64,000 nt of DNA from Arthrobacter luteolus NBRC 107841 (GCF_001552075.1 NZ_BCQM01000003.1:186001-250000), one strand, 5' to 3'; numbered from the stretch's first letter, positions 22,756-30,786 are shown. Numbers and translations are program-made. Notes: generated from the letters alone by a model not told the origin.

Positions 22756-23681
22756 TACGCGTCCTTCGCTGCGGACGCGGCGGAGGCGATGGCATCCAGT
22801 ATCTCGGGCGCCGCACCGGCGTCAGCCGCCGCCGTCCAGAGGGCACGCAGGGCGGTAACGTCGCCGGCGGCGAGGTCAATCTCAGCGAGCCAGTCACGTT
22901 CCGACGGGAGTTCACCGGTCTCCTGATCCACGACGTCGTCCTGAGGCTTTGCCTCTGGTTCGGGTTCAGGTGCCGGCGGGTCGGTCACGACGTCGGGAAC
23001 CGCCGGGACAGGGGGCTGCCGCCGCTTCACCGTGCGCTTCTGCTTCTCAACCGCGGGGGCGGCCGGCGCCGGGGAACTGATGGTCTCGCCCATGTCCTCC
23101 AGCTCGACGTCCTCGACGGAGTACGCGGCCACGCCGGTCAGCACATCCGGGGCGATGGTGCGGCAAGCCTCTGCCTGGGCCTTGGCCGTCAGCATGGCGA
23201 TCGGGTCGGTGTTGTACTTCTTGTTGCTGAGATAACCGGCCTGCCGGGCGCGCTCGATGGTCCAGGTGAACTCCTGCCACTCCTGCTGGCCCTTCCGGCG
23301 GCCGAGGATGGTCACAGTCTCCGGGGTGGCGGCGGTGCGCCGGACGTCGTGGCCTGCAGACAGCACGAGTGCCACCATGGTCCGGGCGTACATGGCCGGG
23401 CGGCCCTGCACCACGAAGATGTTGGACAGCGAGTTCATCGGGTCCAGGCCGAGTGACTTGCCGGCCAGGATGGCGGCTGCCGCGGCGTCAGGCTTGCCGC
23501 GGAAGGGCGCCGGCACAAACTCGGTACCGCAGAGCGCGGTGCCGAGACGGTGAGCGGCGTCCAGCTCCTGCGCCCACTCCAGCAGGGACACGGTGGTGGC
23601 GGTCAGGTTCAGCGCCGGGGCGCCAGCGGCGGACGGAACGGCAAGAGCATTTGCCTGGGGGAGTGTAGCGAGTTCGGTCAT
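22755..23681 (-). CDS. recT: RecT-family single-strand annealing recombinase
   Basis: A 308-aa protein with the RecT core at residues 30-200: MNSLSNIFVVQGRPAMYART, VALVLSAGHDVR and a late AQAEACRTIAPDVL. After residue 205 comes a Pro/Glu-rich linker and a small helical tail. It anneals strands after the exonuclease resects DNA; the exonuclease gene lies one gene upstream. The start at 23681 overlaps the small gene upstream. Confidence 0.85.
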   Translation of the reverse strand: MTELATLPQANALAVPSAAGAPALNLTATTVSLLEWAQELDAAHRLGTALCGTEFVPAPFRGKPDAAAAAILAGKSLGLDPMNSLSNIFVVQGRPAMYARTMVALVLSAGHDVRRTAATPETVTILGRRKGQQEWQEFTWTIERARQAGYLSNKKYNTDPIAMLTAKAQAEACRTIAPDVLTGVAAYSVEDVELEDMGETISSPAPAAPAVEKQKRTVKRRQPPVPAVPDVVTDPPAPEPEPEAKPQDDVVDQETGELPSERDWLAEIDLAAGDVTALRALWTAAADAGAAPEILDAIASAASAAKDA

Positions 23682-23899
23682 GACTGGGTTCCCTTCGGGA
23701 ATCGGATATTGATGTCGGCTTGCATGGTGGTCAGGGCTTCGATGAGCAGCTGGACCGCTGGCGGGTTGAGGAATACCTCGTGATAGGTGGTCGTTCCTTC
23801 ACACCGCATCCACGTATTCACGGCGATCTGGTCATCCTCGTAGTAGAGGGCGACCCCCCTTTCGCGTTCGTGATCGACGAACTCGAAAGGAGCACTCAA
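23678..23899 (-). CDS. Small hypothetical protein between exonuclease and recT
   Basis: A 73-aa acidic protein (DHERERGVALYYEDDQIAVN, then a helical C-terminus) with ATGA overlaps on both sides. It is locked into the recombination operon. Function unknown. Confidence 0.6.
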   Translation of the reverse strand: MSAPFEFVDHERERGVALYYEDDQIAVNTWMRCEGTTTYHEVFLNPPAVQLLIEALTTMQADINIRFPKGTQS

Positions 23900-24813
23900 G
23901 CTGCTGCGCTCATTTCGGTGTTCGGGGTGGTGAGCGGTTCGCCGATGATGGCGTCCCGCTCCTTGGTGGTCTTGTGAGTGAAGGCCGCAGCCAGGAACAG
24001 CTGGTAGTGGCGTTCGATCGCTTCCTGGTCCGGAGCCAGGGTGTAGAGGCTGGTGCCGAGCGGCGCGGCAGCGTACCGGGCGTTCGCACCGTCCCGATCC
24101 GTTGGGGTTACGTGGGCGACGTACGTGGCATGGACTTCAGGCATGGGCTGTTCGTGCCCGTCCGCGTCGACGTAGAACTCGGCCTTGGAGTACGCGCCGG
24201 TCTGCAGCGCGGTCTCCCCGTAGACGCCCTTCGATGTCTTGATGTCGATCTGCACGAGCTTCCCGCCAGCGAGGAACGGGGACGTGGCCAGGAGGTCGAA
24301 GGTGCCGGCCCACCAGTCCTTCCGGTTCCCGCACGGACGCTCCATCAGCACCGGGGTGATCTGGAAGTCGTCCAGGAACTGGACGTACCCCTCCACGAAC
24401 CCGAGCAGATCCTCCGGCACATCAGGTGCTTCGCCGGTGCGGTGCAGTTCCTCCGCCTGGGCGTGCACCGCGGTGCCACGAATGCCGGCGGCGTCGCGCT
24501 CCTTCGTCGGCAGCTCTTTCAGCTCCCGAACAGCGGTTACCGGGTCGCCGGCGAGCAGCTCCTCGAGGCGCTCGCGGTTAGCAGGGTCCGTCACCCACTC
24601 GGCGACGACCTTCGGCGCCCAGCGAACCAGCGCCGGCTTCGGCACACCGCCGCCGAGCAGCGTGGTCACACCGGTGACGGGCAGGAACTTGTTGCCAGCG
24701 GTGATCGGGCCGGGCTTCTCGGACATCTTGTACCGGTGGCCGTTGTGGGTGAACACCAGACCAGCAGGGACCGGGGCGAGGCGCGGCTTCGGGCCGGGGA
24801 GTTCGTTGTTCAT
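23896..24813 (-). CDS. RecB/Cas4-type PD-(D/E)xK exonuclease
   Basis: A 305-aa protein with nuclease core residues: a His in GTAVHAQAEE, an Asp in AGTFDLLA, then VQIDIKTSKG (D-x-K) and ALQTGAYSKAEF (Q-x-x-Y). This is the RecB-like fold used by phage exonucleases that pair with RecT. The ATG at 24813 overlaps the stop of the 45-aa gene. The longer frame upstream is out of character. Confidence 0.8.
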   Translation of the reverse strand: MNNELPGPKPRLAPVPAGLVFTHNGHRYKMSEKPGPITAGNKFLPVTGVTTLLGGGVPKPALVRWAPKVVAEWVTDPANRERLEELLAGDPVTAVRELKELPTKERDAAGIRGTAVHAQAEELHRTGEAPDVPEDLLGFVEGYVQFLDDFQITPVLMERPCGNRKDWWAGTFDLLATSPFLAGGKLVQIDIKTSKGVYGETALQTGAYSKAEFYVDADGHEQPMPEVHATYVAHVTPTDRDGANARYAAAPLGTSLYTLAPDQEAIERHYQLFLAAAFTHKTTKERDAIIGEPLTTPNTEMSAAA

Positions 24814-24950
24814 CAGTTCCACCAATCTGTCTTGGGTTCCGGCGTGTAGAAGAACCCGCCCTTGTTGTTGTGCACGCCGCAGAACGCGCCGTCCTTCTCT
24901 GCCTGTTCGGTGATGACCCTGCAGTCGCACCGGTATGGGTCTGGGCTCAT
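24813..24950 (-). CDS. Small Cys-containing phage protein
   Basis: A 45-aa protein (RCDCRVITEQAEKDGAFCG, ending TDWWN) held between two genes by an ATGA overlap at its start and a TGATG at its end. Three Cys and a His may bind metal. Function unknown. Confidence 0.55.
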   Translation of the reverse strand: MSPDPYRCDCRVITEQAEKDGAFCGVHNNKGGFFYTPEPKTDWWN

Positions 24951-26152
24951 GCTGCGACCGCGCCGTCTTCGATGGTGATGCCGAAGTCGCCGGTTTCGTC
25001 GACCATCTCGATCCACACCTGGTAGTCGGTGGCCACGGCCATTTCCTCGATGAGCTGCAGGTTCGTCGAGTCGAGCAGGGAGCCGTCAGCGATGCGAATG
25101 ACCCGGAGCCCGGGGTTCAGCGCGATGGCCATGGCCAGGGAGACGCGGAGCTGCTCGGCGCCGGAGGCCTGCTTGAACGGGACGCCCTGGTAGGTGACGC
25201 CGTCCTCGTCGAAACCGAGGCCCTCGACGGGGAAGGTTGCGGCGGCGAGCCCGTCAGCTTTCCGCTTGTCGATGGAGTCCAGCTGCGCGGTCAGGAACTC
25301 CGCATCGCCCTGCAGGCTCGCAAGCCGCTCGGCCAGTTCGCGGTGCGCTTTCGCGGCCCGGACGCCGGCGTTGATCTGCTCAGCGTTGTCGATCTGCGAC
25401 TGGATCGCCTCGAGGTCGATCGGGGCGGGGAGGAGCGAGACTTCCTTATCGATCTCTGCCAGCTTCGCCTCAGCCTCTTGGAGTTCCTGACGGAGGATGT
25501 CCACTCGCTCGGCATGATAGGCGGCTTGCCTACGCATGTTGGAAGCGCGAGTGTTGGTGTCCTGGGCTTCCCGGTATTGGGTGAGCAGCGCGGATACGCT
25601 GACCTCTTCCTCGGGCACGTCGGTGGGGAGGGTGTAGCCGGCGGCCTGGCCCTGCAGCTCCTTGATCCTCCGGTTCACGTCTGTACGCTCAGCGAAGACC
25701 TTCGCCCGGTCAGCTTCCAGCTTCGCCGGATCGAACGGCAGCTCCACCAGATCGTGGAGCGTCTTGAGCTGCTCCTTCTCGGAGAGCTGGGTGAATGCCA
25801 ACGGGTCCAGCGACAGACGGCCCAGCAGCTCGTCGAGCTTCGCCTGCCCCTTCGAGAAGGTCGAACCGTCCTTGCCTTTGACGGTCAGCTTCGACGTCGT
25901 GCCGGAGAACGTGCGGGTGACGATCAGGTCCTCCGTCTCCAGAACGATCTGCGCTTTGTTCTCGCCGTCGCGGATGGGCCGGGGGAGTGCCTTTGTGCTG
26001 GTGCCGCCCAGCGCTGCGGTGATCGCGTCGAGGACGCTGGTCTTGCCCTGCCCGTTGCGGCCGGCGATCACGACCAGGTTCCCGTCCGGGTTGATCTCCA
26101 CAGCGCGGAGACGTTTAAAGTTGCTGGCTTCCAGCTTCACGATCTTGCTCAT
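24947..26152 (-). CDS. SbcC/RecF-like AAA ATPase
   Basis: A 401-aa protein: Walker A GRNGQGKTS at residues 29-37, a central coiled coil (about 150-300) and a C-terminal ABC-type part with SGAEQLRVSLAMAIALNPGLRVIRIADGS in pieces, where the signature is degenerate. Such single-chain proteins act in phage recombination or repair. Start ATG 26152 overlaps the preceding stop (TGATG). No SbcD-like nuclease is next to it, but the RecB-type exonuclease may be its partner. Confidence 0.75.
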   Translation of the reverse strand: MSKIVKLEASNFKRLRAVEINPDGNLVVIAGRNGQGKTSVLDAITAALGGTSTKALPRPIRDGENKAQIVLETEDLIVTRTFSGTTSKLTVKGKDGSTFSKGQAKLDELLGRLSLDPLAFTQLSEKEQLKTLHDLVELPFDPAKLEADRAKVFAERTDVNRRIKELQGQAAGYTLPTDVPEEEVSVSALLTQYREAQDTNTRASNMRRQAAYHAERVDILRQELQEAEAKLAEIDKEVSLLPAPIDLEAIQSQIDNAEQINAGVRAAKAHRELAERLASLQGDAEFLTAQLDSIDKRKADGLAAATFPVEGLGFDEDGVTYQGVPFKQASGAEQLRVSLAMAIALNPGLRVIRIADGSLLDSTNLQLIEEMAVATDYQVWIEMVDETGDFGITIEDGAVAA

Positions 26153-26286
26153 CAGGATTCTTCTTTCTTGAGGTGGTTGAGTTTCATGTGCTTGCCCCGG
26201 ATGCCGCAGTGCGCGAGCCAGGCGGTGACGGCTCCGGCTAGGTAGACGGAGTCTGGAAAGTCGAGGAGGTCGAGGAAGGCGTCCAT
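26152..26286 (-). CDS. Small hydrophobic-start phage protein
   Basis: A 44-aa frame (MDAFLDLLDFPDSVYLAG, basic tail HMKLNHLKKEES) coupled on both sides: it starts in a TGATG overlap and ends overlapping the ATPase start. Function unknown. Confidence 0.5.
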   Translation of the reverse strand: MDAFLDLLDFPDSVYLAGAVTAWLAHCGIRGKHMKLNHLKKEES

Positions 26287-26444
26287 CAGGGCGCCGAAGC
26301 AAAGTGGGCTTCGGCAGCTGCGTCGAGGGCGGCTTCCGCCTGGGAGATCCCGACGCCGCCCAGCAGGTCCAGCCATGACGGTTCCGGATTGGTATCCAAG
26401 GGGACGTGCTTCTCCCACCACGTACGGAACCATGCGCGGATCAT
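26286..26444 (-). CDS. Small Trp-rich phage protein
   Basis: A 52-aa frame, MIRAWFRTWWEKHVPLD at the N-terminus and an Ala-rich helix at the end. The start overlaps the upstream TGA (ATGA). Probably real by coupling and composition; function unknown. Confidence 0.55.
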   Translation of the reverse strand: MIRAWFRTWWEKHVPLDTNPEPSWLDLLGGVGISQAEAALDAAAEAHFASAP

Positions 26445-26815
26445 GCTGCGGCTGCCATCTGCACCGTGCGCTGCTCACCGAAGCGTTGAATCGGACCCGC
26501 AGGGAAACCGGCTGCGTCCAGAGCGCCGTTCACTGCCGCGTTCAGGTCCGCGTCGTAGGTGTCGCGCCGATCGTGCGGCTGGTCTCCCCAGTAAACGTCC
26601 ATGAGATTCTCGAATGCTTGGAGGACATCCAGCAGATAGTCCCGGAAGTCACGGGTGTTACCGCCGCCGATCTTCCAAGCGAGGCTCTCCGCGAAGTACT
26701 CCAAGCGGCCGGTGTTATCCACCCCGTGGTTGTGGTGGTACGTCCCGGTGAGCTGGCGAACAACAATGTCCACCTCAGCCCTCGGGAGCTGTTCGGTATG
26801 CTGGGTGATGGTCAT
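26441..26815 (-). CDS. Hypothetical early phage protein
   Basis: A 124-aa helical protein (LEYFAESLAWKIGGGNTRDF, LLDVLQAFENLMDVYWGD). GAAGGAG precedes the ATG. A GGCCCCG-type hairpin lies 27 nt upstream in the 69-nt gap after the excisionase-like gene. No family recognised. Confidence 0.6.
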   Translation of the reverse strand: MTITQHTEQLPRAEVDIVVRQLTGTYHHNHGVDNTGRLEYFAESLAWKIGGGNTRDFRDYLLDVLQAFENLMDVYWGDQPHDRRDTYDADLNAAVNGALDAAGFPAGPIQRFGEQRTVQMAAAA

Positions 26816-26841
26816 CGGTACTCCTTCAGTGGCGGTGACTT

Positions 26842-26869
26842 GAGGTCTCGGGTCGCACCCCGGGGCCTC
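26842..26869. terminator. GGCCCCG stem-loop upstream of an early gene
   Basis: GAGGTCTCGGG pairs with CCCGGGGCCTC over 11 bp; two pairs are wobbles that hold only in plus-strand RNA. TCTTCGTTT follows on the plus strand. Same stem sequence as at 9,700 and 16,207. Confidence 0.4.
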
Positions 26870-26884
26870 TCTTCGTTTGGTGGG

Positions 26885-27064
26885 TCAGGAAGCGAGTGGC
26901 AGGTTCTCGGCGTATGTTTCGAGGTCGGACGCCCGGTAGTAGATGCGTCCTCTGTGCTTCACCCAGGGAGGTCCCTGCTGGAGGCAGCGCCAGTTGCGGA
27001 GCGTCTTCTCGGTCAGGCCGAACATCTTGGCCACCTCGGTGGTGGTCAGCAGCGGTCCTGCCAT
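26885..27064 (-). CDS. Excisionase/MerR-type helix-turn-helix protein
   Basis: A 59-aa single-domain DNA-binding protein: LLTTTEVAKMFGLTEKTLRN is the helix-turn-helix, followed by a wing with KHRGRIYYRASDLE. This is the usual form of phage excisionases and small regulators. ATG at 27064 overlaps the preceding TGA (TGATG). Excisionase is a guess, since it is 2.4 kb from the integrase. Confidence 0.7.
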   Translation of the reverse strand: MAGPLLTTTEVAKMFGLTEKTLRNWRCLQQGPPWVKHRGRIYYRASDLETYAENLPLAS

Positions 27065-27357
27065 CAGGCGGCCGCCTTCCGGTATGACTGATTCGGCAGA
27101 CCGCGCCAGAAAGCCCGCATGCTGCCGTTGCTGCTTGGGCGGCGTGATTTTCGGTGTTCCACGTAACTGATGAGGCCGGCGTTGGCTGCCGCTTGGAACA
27201 GCGGCCCCCAGTTGTTGGGGTGTGGCGGTGGCCGGAGTCCGTGCTTGGACTCCAGTGCGTAGGCGTCGAACACTTCGCCTGATTCGGCTACGCGGGTCAA
27301 CACTTCCCAGGCATCGGTTCGCCAAGTGGTGTCTTCAAGGACTGCGGGTGAGCTCAT
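27064..27357 (-). CDS. Hypothetical early phage protein (winged-helix-like)
   Basis: A 97-aa protein with LRPPPHPNNWGPLFQAAANAG, a segment common in small phage proteins of the early region, followed by a basic stretch. Coupled on both sides. Possible DNA-binding role, not established. Confidence 0.55.
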   Translation of the reverse strand: MSSPAVLEDTTWRTDAWEVLTRVAESGEVFDAYALESKHGLRPPPHPNNWGPLFQAAANAGLISYVEHRKSRRPSSNGSMRAFWRGLPNQSYRKAAA

Positions 27358-27512
27358 GAGTCTTCCTCCGGTTCGGTGAGGGGCAGTTGCAGGGCCCGCT
27401 CCAGTTCGAGGAGCCCGTTGTGCAGGTCATCGGTGCTGGCCTGCCCGTAGCGCGTTTCTTCAATGAGGTTCCTGAGGTTCTGAGTCAGGGCCCCAGCAGT
27501 CCTGACGGCCAT
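27354..27512 (-). CDS. Small helical early protein
   Basis: A 52-aa frame: LTQNLRNLIEETRYGQAS then an amphipathic ELERALQLPL helix. Start overlaps the preceding stop (TGATG), end overlaps the next ATG. Not recognised. Confidence 0.55.
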   Translation of the reverse strand: MAVRTAGALTQNLRNLIEETRYGQASTDDLHNGLLELERALQLPLTEPEEDS

Positions 27513-27880
27513 CAGGCTGCCTGGGCCTGCGATTTCGCCCGGCGATTGATGGGATGTCTACTAGCAGGCGATATTTCGGGGTCGAAAAGGGCACGGATGG
27601 GCACTTCAAGAGCCTCCGCGATGCGCTCTGCAACCTCCGGTGTGCAACTGCGCTTGCGGCCCGCCGTCAGGTGGTTGATGAAGCTCGGCGCGACCTGGGC
27701 CCTTTCCGCCAGCAGTCGCTGGCTGATCTTCCGGCTATCCACCCGGTCCGCCCGCCCAGAGTTGATGAGGTCCATGTCGTCCCTCGTTAGTACGTATGCC
27801 CGGAGTCGATCCTGACTGATTCGCATATAGGTTCCTTTCGGCCAGACTGTGCGCTTCCGGCGCATCATGATCACGGTCAT
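27512..27880 (-). CDS. XRE-family regulator, first gene of the leftward early operon
   Basis: Up to 122 aa with a helix-turn-helix at about residues 53-75 (QRLLAERAQVAPSFINHLTAGR) that is clearly Cro/C1-type. Position just left of the operators, read leftward, fits a Cro-like early regulator. The ATG at 27880 has GGGGAG 4 nt away; an internal ATG at 27826 with AAAGGA would give 104 aa, closer to the family start. Which is used is open. Confidence 0.7.
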   Translation of the reverse strand: MTVIMMRRKRTVWPKGTYMRISQDRLRAYVLTRDDMDLINSGRADRVDSRKISQRLLAERAQVAPSFINHLTAGRKRSCTPEVAERIAEALEVPIRALFDPEISPASRHPINRRAKSQAQAA

Positions 27881-27895
27881 TTAGCTCCCCTTCAT

Positions 27896-27923
27896 TCTCT
27901 AGTGGTAGGCGGCTACCTGTCAA
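27896..27923 (-). promoter_or_regulatory. Leftward early promoter, proximal
   Basis: TTGACA (27923-27918), 16-nt spacer, TAGAGA (27901-27896). A GGTAGGCG operator copy lies in the spacer, so repressor binding would block polymerase. Confidence 0.6.
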
Positions 27924-28071
27924 CTACTGATAGACAGACTATCGCCTACCGGTAGGCGGGGTGTCAAGCCCAGAATCCGAAGAATCCCTAGAAGATACAA
28001 AAGAGTCCGTCTACTGCTGGTCGAATTGGTAGGCGCTATGGGTAACATTGGGCGAGAAACAACGGTAGGCA
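27904..28071. promoter_or_regulatory. Operator array GGTAGGCG of the lysis-lysogeny switch
   Basis: Half-sites GGTAGGCG occur at 27904-27911, in a perfect palindrome CGCCTACCGGTAGGCG at 27943-27958, at 28028-28035, and as GGTAGGCA at 28064-28071. They fill the gap between the divergent Cro-like and repressor-like genes. TTGACG-TG-CGTCAA at 28090-28103 is a further palindrome near the repressor start. Confidence 0.65.
27938..27967 (-). promoter_or_regulatory. Leftward early promoter, distal
   Basis: TTGACA (27967-27962), 18-nt spacer, GATAGT (27943-27938). The 16-bp operator palindrome lies in the spacer. Confidence 0.5.
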
Positions 28072-28125
28072 TGTTCGCCAAAACACGTATTGACGTGCGT
28101 CAAGCAGTAAGGGAAGTTTCAAACC

Positions 28126-28599
28126 ATGACGAAAAACAGTCCTGAAGGAGGCCTTCCGGAGTTGATCCTGAATCACAAAGGGACCCGCTCCTTCGACGAC
28201 CTCAGCCGCGCATGCGGAGGAAGTCCGAGCGGCAAACGACTGCATCAAATGGTCAGCAAGCCAATGCGGAGCTTCCCGGATCCGGACACCATCAAGGGAC
28301 TTGCGAGAGGACTCAATGTCTCCCAGATGGATGTTCTCCTCGCCGCGGCTCGATCCTTGGGGCTCCGAGTGTCGGACTCAGACACCTCGGTCCTCGTCCT
28401 CCAGGAGGCCGGCACGTTGCCACCGGATCGCCAGGAACTCATCATCTCCGTCGCACGGGCCCTGATCGAGGGCAATGAGGCGATGAACAGCGGTGCAGAA
28501 GCGGACCACCCCATGGACGCAGACCTCACCCAAGACATGCACGACCTCGCGGCGCATAAAGGTGACAAAAAAATCGGCCCTTACGACCTACCCGAATAG
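28126..28599 (+). CDS. Repressor-like protein A
   Basis: A 157-aa protein. Residues 10-75 form a helical DNA-binding-type domain (RSFDDLSRACGGSPSGKR, FPDPDTIKGLARGLNVSQ) as in many actinophage immunity repressors; the rest is acidic and partly disordered. It diverges from the early operon across the operator array. GGGAAG lies upstream. It is paralogous to the next gene. Repressor role is inferred from place and family resemblance. Confidence 0.6.
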   Translation: MTKNSPEGGLPELILNHKGTRSFDDLSRACGGSPSGKRLHQMVSKPMRSFPDPDTIKGLARGLNVSQMDVLLAAARSLGLRVSDSDTSVLVLQEAGTLPPDRQELIISVARALIEGNEAMNSGAEADHPMDADLTQDMHDLAAHKGDKKIGPYDLPE

Positions 28600-28608
28600 G
28601 ACAACCCC

Positions 28609-28998
28609 ATGCGAGAAGCGTTTCCCGAGAGGGGAATCCAGAACCTCATCATCCGGCACAAGCGCGACCGCAGCTACGAACGAATGGCTGCAGTTACCAA
28701 CCATGCACTGAGCAGCAAGCGCATCCAGCAGCTGGCCACCCAGCCCATGCGGAACTTTCCCGACCCCGGGACGATCGCCAACCTGGCTCAGATCCTCAGC
28801 ACAACCAGCAACGAGGTGCTGCTGGCCTGCGCGGTATCTCTGGGGCTGGATGTCCGCACCGGTGACACACACGACCTCGTGTTGCCCGGGGCAGGGACAC
28901 TCCCAGAATCGTCGCAGGACCTGCTGCTCAGCATGTCAGCGGAGATGCAGGAACTCCATGAGCTGACCAACGCGCAGGACCAGGGAGTCAAGCTCTGA
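28609..28998 (+). CDS. Repressor-like protein B (paralogue of A)
   Basis: A 129-aa protein 9 nt after gene A and alignable with it: RHKRDRSYERMA against NHKGTRSFDDLS, PMRNFPDPGTI against PMRSFPDPDTI, and AGTLPESSQDLL against AGTLPPDRQELI. The two are a tandem duplication that has diverged. It may be a second repressor with different specificity or a partner in a hetero-oligomer. Confidence 0.6.
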   Translation: MREAFPERGIQNLIIRHKRDRSYERMAAVTNHALSSKRIQQLATQPMRNFPDPGTIANLAQILSTTSNEVLLACAVSLGLDVRTGDTHDLVLPGAGTLPESSQDLLLSMSAEMQELHELTNAQDQGVKL

Positions 28999-29029
28999 AC
29001 GTCACACCCAGCACCTACCGTTAGTTGCC

Positions 29030-29434
29030 ATGAAGTTAGAGAGTATTGCGGCTGACTTGGGGGTCAGCCTCCGGGAGGGACCTTTGCCTCCCGGTTGGTG
29101 GGGAGCCTATGACCATAGGATCCACACCATCACCCTCCTTCCCAACCTGCCGCCCATTCAATACCGCCACGCCTTTGCGCACGAGCTGGGGCACGCGTTT
29201 TACCGGCACCCTACGAGCACCCCACGCAACGAATGGGAAGCATCGGCCTGGGCCGCCAAGCAGCTCATCACCTTCGAGGCACTATTGGAAGCCACACTGG
29301 GCGCCGACACAGTGACCGGAGTGGCAGCCATCCTGCAAGTCATGCCGATCGACGTCGAAACGTACACGCAGTGTATGAGCGAATACCAAACGCAAAAAGT
29401 CATGGAAACACTCACGAGCGTCAAATCCTGTTAG
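29030..29434 (+). CDS. ImmA-like metallopeptidase of the immunity module
   Basis: A 134-aa protein with HELGH at residues 51-55 and an acidic third-ligand region (NEWEASAWAAKQLI). Peptidases of this type next to phage repressors cleave the repressor on induction, as ImmA does for ICEBs1. A TACCGT box 8 nt before the ATG suggests a leaderless start. It is transcribed with the two repressor-like genes and the integrase. Confidence 0.75.
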   Translation: MKLESIAADLGVSLREGPLPPGWWGAYDHRIHTITLLPNLPPIQYRHAFAHELGHAFYRHPTSTPRNEWEASAWAAKQLITFEALLEATLGADTVTGVAAILQVMPIDVETYTQCMSEYQTQKVMETLTSVKSC

Positions 29435-29443
29435 GAGCGGAGC

Positions 29444-30652
29444 ATGGGGCGTCCGGTAATGCCCATTGGCGGGCACGGAAACATCAGTGCGACGAAGCTG
29501 GAAGACGGGCAGTGGCAGGCGCTGGCACGGTTCCGGGACCGTGATGGCGTTACCCGCCGGGTCAAAGCCACGGGCCGCAACAAGACGAGGGCAATTCGTG
29601 CGCTGGAGGACAAGCTGGAGCGCCGCGCCCGGCTCGGCGGCCAGGACCTGACAGCGGATTCCAAAATCAAAGATCTGGCCGAAGCATGGTTCGCCACGGT
29701 CGACAAATCCCCAGGCACCCGCGACACCTATAGAGGACTGCTGAATAGCCACATCCTGCCAAGGCTGGGCGAGAACCGGTTGTGGGAAGTAACAACCGGC
29801 CGGGTCGAGCAATTCATTGCCGCTGTAGCCGAACCATCAACCCTCGACATCGTTGCGAAGAACGGCCGGCCGATGACCGTAAAGAGCGGCGGCCCGACCG
29901 CGGCCCGCATGTCCCGCACCGTCCTCGGTTTGATGTTCCGGCTAGCCGTCCGCCACGACGCAGTCGCCTCCAATCCGGTCAGGGAATCGGTTCCACCCAA
30001 AACCGCGAGAGCGGATATTCGGGCGCTCACAGTCGAGGAATTCGGGCGGCTACGGGCGAACGTCCTTGAATGGCAGGACTCCGGGGTGATGGGCCCCCGC
30101 AAGTCCAAGGACCTCATCGACAAGGTCGACCTCTTCATAGCGACAGGTCTTCGACCAGGAGAGCTACTGGGTCTCCTTTGGAGCGACGTCGACTTCACCT
30201 CGAACCCGGCGACCATCGAAGTCACCGGGACCATCAAGCGGACAAGCGAGAAGGGGCTGCATCGGCAGGCGTATCCCAAGACGGAGCATGGCAAGCGGAT
30301 CCTGGGCCTGCCGGCATTCGCGGTGACAATGCTGAGGCGAAGGAAGCTCGCCCAGGATCCCGACAATCCATTGGGATTGATCTTCCCCTCGGCTGCAGGC
30401 AGCGTGCTGGATCCCGGCAACTTCCGGCGGCAGTGGGTAGATGCCCGCGGAGAGGAATTCGAGTGGGTGAAGCCAGGCGGGTTCCGAAAGGCCGTGGCCA
30501 CCCTCATCGAGCGGGACGCTGGTTCGATGGTCGCCTCGCAGCAGCTGGGACATTCTTCCGACGGCCCTACGCGCCGGCACTACATCGAACGGAACCGCTT
30601 GGCACCGGACACGACACGCATCCTGGAGCGGTTCGCTGGAGGGGACGGTTAG
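29444..30652 (+). CDS. int: Tyrosine integrase
   Basis: A 402-aa site-specific recombinase. An arm-binding N-terminal segment (about 10-55) is followed by a core-binding domain (about 65-170) and the catalytic domain: Arg in TGLRPGELLGLLW, a second Arg in GGFRKAVATL, LGHSS and the nucleophile Tyr in RRHYIER. The usual His of the HxxR motif is replaced by Gly (GGFR). AGGAGCGG precedes the ATG. It points at the attachment site 150 nt downstream. Confidence 0.9.
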   Translation: MGRPVMPIGGHGNISATKLEDGQWQALARFRDRDGVTRRVKATGRNKTRAIRALEDKLERRARLGGQDLTADSKIKDLAEAWFATVDKSPGTRDTYRGLLNSHILPRLGENRLWEVTTGRVEQFIAAVAEPSTLDIVAKNGRPMTVKSGGPTAARMSRTVLGLMFRLAVRHDAVASNPVRESVPPKTARADIRALTVEEFGRLRANVLEWQDSGVMGPRKSKDLIDKVDLFIATGLRPGELLGLLWSDVDFTSNPATIEVTGTIKRTSEKGLHRQAYPKTEHGKRILGLPAFAVTMLRRRKLAQDPDNPLGLIFPSAAGSVLDPGNFRRQWVDARGEEFEWVKPGGFRKAVATLIERDAGSMVASQQLGHSSDGPTRRHYIERNRLAPDTTRILERFAGGDG

Positions 30653-30786
30653 GGGACGGAAACTCCCGGAAAGGGACGTTTACGGGACGGAAACGCCGGG
30701 ACACTGATCGGACACCAGCGGGACACTTGGCCAGCCGATCCCGCTGGCTGAGCGGCGCGGGGGATCTCGGCGGGACATGCGCGGGA
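30642..30786. repeat. GGGAC direct repeats near attR (candidate integrase arm sites)
   Basis: GGGAC occurs at 30642, 30653, 30673, 30684, 30698, 30720, 30772 and 30782, with GGACAC at 30710, often spaced 10-14 bp. Several extend to GGGACGGAAAC or GGGACAC. Arm-type sites of tyrosine integrases look like this. The first copy lies in the integrase stop region. Confidence 0.5.
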
